Assembly: GCF_033705735.1 (NCBI RefSeq)
Contig: NZ_CP131131.1
Location: forward strand, 1,116,001 to 1,180,000
Length of the DNA: 64,000 nucleotides
Source: Shinella zoogloeoides
GTDB lineage: Bacteria; Pseudomonadota; Alphaproteobacteria; Rhizobiales; Rhizobiaceae
Direction: 5' to 3'
Numbering within the stretch: position 1 is the first letter of the stretch; the number at the start of each line of letters is the position of its first letter. Shown here piece by piece: positions 60,272 through 64,000 of this stretch. The notes under the pieces were generated by a model that did not search any database, was not told where the DNA came from, and worked only from the letters and a program-made list of their open reading frames with translations. The position numbers and the translations under genes are program-made.

Positions 60272-63200
60272 ATGAACGACATGCTGACGACCACCCCGGA
60301 CTTTTCCATCGAGGCCGCCGCCGCCCTCCTTCGCGAGCATTACGGCCTGACCGGCACGCTTTCGCCGCTCGCCAGCGAACGCGACCAGAATTTCGAGGTG
60401 GAAACGCCCGAGGGGATCTTCATCCTGAAGCTCGTCAACGCCGCCGAGCCGGAGGTCGAGAGCGATTTCCAGACCGCGCTGCTCGCCCATGTCGGTGCCC
60501 ATGCCGGCGATCTGCCCGTACCGCACATCCGCCCGACGCTTGCCGGTGCCAGCCTTGCCCGCGTCACCAGCCCGGGCGGCGCCAGCCACCGCGTCCGCCT
60601 GGTCAGCTGGGTGCATGGGCAGCCCCTTGCCGAGACGCAGCGCAACGATGCCGCGCTCGCATCCCTCGGACGGATGCTCGGCCGGTTCGATGCCGCCCTG
60701 AAGGGCTTCATGCATCCCGGCGCGCTGCGCGACCTCGACTGGGATATCCGCAAGGCCGGCCGCTCGGCCGACCGGCTGCACCATGTCACGGCTTCCGAGG
60801 ACCGCGCGCTGCTGGAACGGTTCCTCGCCCGCTTTTCCGCGATCGAGTCGCGCCTTGCGACCCTGCGCGCCGCCGTCATCCATAACGATGCCAATGACTG
60901 GAACGTGCTGGTCGATGCGGCCGATCCGGATCGCGTTTCGGGCCTCATCGATTTCGGCGATGCACTCCATGCACCGCTGATCGCGGAAGTCGCCATCGCC
61001 GCCGCCTATGCCGGCCTCGACCATGCCGATCCGATCGGCGCGGCCGCCGCCATCGCCCGCGGCTTCCATGCGGAATATCCGCTTCTGGAAGAGGAGGTCG
61101 ATCTTCTCTACGACCTCATCGCCATCCGCCTCGTCACCTCGGTCACGATATCCGCCTCGCGCCGCGCCCATACCGACGACAACCCCTATCTTGCGATCAG
61201 CGAACGGCCTGCCTGGACGCTGCTGCGCAAGCTCGACCGCATGAACCCGCGCTTTGCCACCGCGATCCTGCGCAAGGCCTGCGGCTTCGAGGCCGCGCCC
61301 GGTGCGCGCACCGTCATCGACTGGCTCGCGGCCAACCGCAAGACCCTGGCGCCGCTGCTCGAACGCCCGGCGGCGACCTATCCGGCCGCACTGGTACCCT
61401 ATGGCGACCCGGCCCATCCGATGACGGTCAAGTCCGCCGCCCAGCAGCCGGACGCGGCACAGACCATCTGGGACGCCTATTGCCGCGAAAACGGCATCGA
61501 GCTCGGCATCGGCCCGTGGGGCGAAGAGCGCACGGTCTATGCCGGCGAGATGTTCGTCTCGCGCTTCATCGAGGGAACGCGCCGCACGCACCATCTCGGC
61601 CTCGACCTCTTCATGGCGGCAGGCACCAAAGTCTTCACGCCGCTTGCCGCCACCGTCGTCAGCGTCGAGATCGAGAAGGACCCGCTCGGCTATGGCTGCC
61701 TGATCGCGCTTCGGCACGAGCCGGAGGGCTGCCCGCCCTTCATCTCCCTCTGGGGCCATCTCGCCCATGAGGCCATGAACCGCCTCAAGGCCGGCGACCG
61801 GCTGCAGGCCGGTGCGCTGGTCGGCGAAATGGGCGCACCGTCGGAAAACGGCGGCTGGGCGCCGCACCTCCACCTCCAGCTTTCCACCGACACGGACCTT
61901 TCGGCCACCGAGATCCTCGGCGTCGGCGAGCCGCGCTATCTCGACGTCTGGGCCGAACTCTTCCCCGATGCCCGCACCTTCGGCGGCATCGCGCGGGAAT
62001 TCTACGAGCGGGAGGGCCGCTCGCATGAGGAGATCGTCAGGATGCGGCGCGAGCTGCTTCTGCCGAACCTCTCCATCTCCTACGAAAAGCCGATCAAGTT
62101 CGTGCGCGGCGAAGGCGTCTGGCTGATCGACGACGGCGGGCGGGCCTATCTCGACTGCTTCAACAATGTCTGCCACATCGGCCATGCCCATCCGGCCGTG
62201 GTGGAGGCGATGGCCAAGCAGGCCGGAACGCTCAACACCAATACCCGCTACCTGCACGACAATATCGTCGCCTATGCCGAGCGCCTGACGGCGACGCTGC
62301 CGAAGGAGCTGACGGTCGCCGGCTTCGTCAACAGCGGCTCGGAGGCCAACAGCCTTGCGCTACGCATGATGCGCGCCCATACCGGCCGCGAGAACGCCAT
62401 CACGCTCGACTGGTCCTATCACGGCACGACGCAGGAGCTGATCGACATCAGCCCCTACAAGTTCCGCCGCAAGGGCGGCAAGGGGCCGAAGCCGCATGTC
62501 CATGTCGCGACTGTCCCGGACAGCTACCGCGCGCCGGCCGACTGGCCGCTCGAGGAACACGGCAGGCGCTTTGCCGAAAGCGTCGCGGAGCTGATTTCCG
62601 CCATGCAGGCGAAGGGCGAAGGTCCCGGCTTCTTCATCGCCGAATCCATTCCGAGCGTCGCCGGCCAGGTCTTCCTGCCGGAAGGCTATCTCAGGGAGGT
62701 CTACCGGCTGGTGCGCGAGGCGGGCGGCGTCTGCATCGCGGACGAGGTGCAGGTCGGCTTCGGCCGCGTCGGCAGCCATTGGTGGGCCTTCGAGACGCAG
62801 GGCGTCGTTCCCGATATCGTGACCATGGGCAAGCCGATCGGTGACGGCCATCCGATGGCCGCCGTGGTGACGACCCGCGAGGTCACCGAGAGCTTCAACA
62901 ACGGCATGGAATATTTCAACACCTTCGGCGGCAACCCGGTCTCCTGCGCCATCGGGCTTGCCGTGCTCGACGTCATCGAAAGCCAGGATCTGCGCGGCAA
63001 TGCGCTCGCGATGGGCAACTACCTGATGGACGCCTTCCGCGACATGCAGAAGCGCCACGAGGTGATCGGCGACGTGCGCGGCCTCGGCCTCTTCCTCGGT
63101 ATCGAGCTGGTGACCGACCGCAAAAGCAAGGCACCCGCGACCGAATTCGCCCGCGCTGTCTCCAACGGCGCCCGCCGGCGCGGCGTGCTGATGGGCACGG

Positions 63201-63322
63201 AAGGCCCGCACGACAATGTGCTGAAGATGCGCCCGCCGATGATCTTCTCGAAACGCGATGCGGACCACCTGATCGCCGTTCTCGAGGACACCTTCGCCGA
63301 CGTCGCAAGGACGCTCGGCTAA
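60272..63322 (+). CDS. Kinase - M23 peptidase - class III aminotransferase fusion
   Basis: 1016 residues in three parts. (1) ~10-360: APH/hydroxylysine kinase-like domain with HNDANDWN (H204, D206, N211) and LIDFGD (D227). (2) ~430-560: M23/LytM zinc peptidase-like domain with HLGLD (H441, D445), LWGHL and HLHLQ (H532, H534), all metal ligands present. (3) ~590-1016: class III PLP aminotransferase with [14 protein letters not shown] and PLP lysine K854 in MGKPIGDG. Parts 1 and 3 match an amino-alcohol kinase plus a phospho-lyase (as in ethanolamine or 5-hydroxylysine breakdown). No signal peptide, so the M23 part is cytoplasmic and its role unclear. ATG at 60272 has GAGGA upstream; Lrp is divergent, and an AapJ-type uptake gene follows. 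Confidence 0.9.
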   Translation: MNDMLTTTPDFSIEAAAALLREHYGLTGTLSPLASERDQNFEVETPEGIFILKLVNAAEPEVESDFQTALLAHVGAHAGDLPVPHIRPTLAGASLARVTSPGGASHRVRLVSWVHGQPLAETQRNDAALASLGRMLGRFDAALKGFMHPGALRDLDWDIRKAGRSADRLHHVTASEDRALLERFLARFSAIESRLATLRAAVIHNDANDWNVLVDAADPDRVSGLIDFGDALHAPLIAEVAIAAAYAGLDHADPIGAAAAIARGFHAEYPLLEEEVDLLYDLIAIRLVTSVTISASRRAHTDDNPYLAISERPAWTLLRKLDRMNPRFATAILRKACGFEAAPGARTVIDWLAANRKTLAPLLERPAATYPAALVPYGDPAHPMTVKSAAQQPDAAQTIWDAYCRENGIELGIGPWGEERTVYAGEMFVSRFIEGTRRTHHLGLDLFMAAGTKVFTPLAATVVSVEIEKDPLGYGCLIALRHEPEGCPPFISLWGHLAHEAMNRLKAGDRLQAGALVGEMGAPSENGGWAPHLHLQLSTDTDLSATEILGVGEPRYLDVWAELFPDARTFGGIAREFYEREGRSHEEIVRMRRELLLPNLSISYEKPIKFVRGEGVWLIDDGGRAYLDCFNNVCHIGHAHPAVVEAMAKQAGTLNTNTRYLHDNIVAYAERLTATLPKELTVAGFVNSGSEANSLALRMMRAHTGRENAITLDWSYHGTTQELIDISPYKFRRKGGKGPKPHVHVATVPDSYRAPADWPLEEHGRRFAESVAELISAMQAKGEGPGFFIAESIPSVAGQVFLPEGYLREVYRLVREAGGVCIADEVQVGFGRVGSHWWAFETQGVVPDIVTMGKPIGDGHPMAAVVTTREVTESFNNGMEYFNTFGGNPVSCAIGLAVLDVIESQDLRGNALAMGNYLMDAFRDMQKRHEVIGDVRGLGLFLGIELVTDRKSKAPATEFARAVSNGARRRGVLMGTEGPHDNVLKMRPPMIFSKRDADHLIAVLEDTFADVARTLG

Positions 63323-63412
63323 GGCAAGCCACACCAAGGACCGAATAGCCTGAGCCGGGAAAGCCCTTTTCCGGCCGGGATGACGCATATCCAAACAACG
63401 GAGGAGGAACCC

Positions 63413-64000
63413 ATGAAACTGAAAGTTCTGGCCATGGCCGCAGCGGCGCTTGCCGCCGGCACGGCCGCACACGCCGGCACGTTCGACATCATCAAGGAGC
63501 GGGGCGAGGTGCGCTGCGGCGTCAGCCAGGGCGTGCTCGGCTTTTCGGTGCCGGACAAGGACGGGAAATGGGGCGGCTTCGACGTCGACTTCTGCCGCGC
63601 CGTCGCCGCCGTGACGCTCGGCAATCCGGACAAGGTGGCCTATGTGCCGCTTTCCACCAAGGACCGCTTCACCGCGCTGCAATCGGGCGAGGTCGATCTT
63701 CTCTCGCGCCAGACGACGTGGACGCTCTCGCGCGACACCGATCTCGGCATGAGCTTCGTCGGCGTCGCCTACTATGACGGCCAGGCCTTCATGATCAACA
63801 AGGACCTCGGCGTGAAGAGCGTCAAGGAAATCTCGGGCGCCTCCGTCTGCACGGAAACCGGCACGACGACCGAGCAGAACATGGCCGACTATTTCAGCGC
63901 CAACAAGATCGAATACCAGGTCATCGCCTTCGAGAAGCCGGACCAGACCGTGCAGGCCTTCAATACGGGCCGCTGCGACGTCTATTCCACCGATGCCTCC
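63413..64000 (+). CDS. aapJ: General L-amino acid-binding protein, AapJ type (3' truncated by window)
   Basis: The first 196 residues of a periplasmic binding protein that runs off the window. Signal peptide MKLKVLAMAAAALAAGTAAH, then VRCGVSQGVLGFSVPDKDGK, GGFDVDFCRAVAAVTLG and VDLLSRQTTWTLSRDTDLGM, which are characteristic of AapJ/BztA-type proteins. AapJQMP is the general amino acid importer of rhizobia. GGAGGAGG precedes the ATG. An imperfect stem-loop (63354-63375) lies upstream. Placement after the amino-alcohol/amino acid degradation gene suggests a supply role. Confidence 0.9.
   Translation, partial: MKLKVLAMAAAALAAGTAAHAGTFDIIKERGEVRCGVSQGVLGFSVPDKDGKWGGFDVDFCRAVAAVTLGNPDKVAYVPLSTKDRFTALQSGEVDLLSRQTTWTLSRDTDLGMSFVGVAYYDGQAFMINKDLGVKSVKEISGASVCTETGTTTEQNMADYFSANKIEYQVIAFEKPDQTVQAFNTGRCDVYSTDAS

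Noticed and set aside
60122..62257. 711-codon frame antisense to the kinase-M23-aminotransferase gene.
   Set aside because: Shadow frame; the sense strand has complete catalytic motifs in three domains.
1..64000. Search for CRISPR arrays, insertion sequences, integrases, rRNA and tRNA genes.
   Set aside because: No regularly spaced short repeats, transposase motifs, or RNA gene signatures were seen on reading both strands.

Overview
The window is high-GC, densely coded DNA from an alphaproteobacterium, most likely a member of the Rhizobiaceae (Rhizobium, Agrobacterium, Ensifer, Shinella or a relative). The evidence is the number of ABC uptake systems, the AapJ-type general amino acid binding protein at the right edge, a pair of adenine deaminase-type genes beside a purine permease, a kinase-M23-aminotransferase fusion, and a dispersed palindromic repeat at 59.65 kb that I recognise from rhizobial genomes. 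I cannot name the species. I saw no rRNA, tRNA, CRISPR array, insertion sequence, integrase or origin.

Layout. 0-3.1 kb: a LuxR-type regulator, branched-chain aminotransferase (ilvE) and an agmatinase-family ureohydrolase. 3.4-5.5 kb: a chemoreceptor. 5.5-11.7 kb: a purine operon (adenine deaminase, NCS2 permease, divergent second deaminase-like protein) read away from a LysR gene. 11.7-12.3 kb: a gene-poor, AT-richer gap. 12.3-29.7 kb: a surface or exopolysaccharide locus. A leftward operon holds three GT2 glycosyltransferases, a NodB-type deacetylase and a 1436-residue Sel1-repeat protein. A rightward operon holds a FemAB-like acyltransferase, a GH16 hydrolase, a Wzx-like flippase fused to a kinase-like domain and a large membrane protein that could be a polymerase or GT-C enzyme. 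A POTRA protein without a barrel lies between them. Both ends are marked by paralogous LuxR regulators whose receiver domains lack the phosphorylation site.

29.9-40.6 kb: a methyltransferase, then a sugar or sugar-acid catabolic operon (GntR regulator, esterase, ABC importer, TIM-barrel epimerase, two dehydrogenases) with its ABC ATPase divergent, then a LysR gene. 40.7-47.3 kb: a VanA/VanB-like Rieske oxygenase and reductase followed by a polar amino acid-type ABC importer whose ATPase is fused to an M14-type metallopeptidase. 47.4-53.9 kb: a diguanylate cyclase, a secreted unknown, a GH144/glycoamylase-like hydrolase, an FAD disulfide-reductase homologue that has lost both redox cysteines, and an SbmA/YddA-like ABC protein with eroded ATPase motifs. 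54.2-57.3 kb: a complete glycine betaine/choline ABC operon closed by a strong terminator. 57.5-64 kb: a duplicated-motif membrane protein, a cysteine hydrolase, a ProC-like reductase, an Lrp regulator divergent from a 1016-residue kinase-M23-aminotransferase, and the start of an AapJ gene.

The most novel-looking material is the polysaccharide locus and four unusual proteins: the flippase-kinase fusion, the peptidase-ABC fusion, the kinase-peptidase-aminotransferase, and the Ser/Ser FAD reductase.
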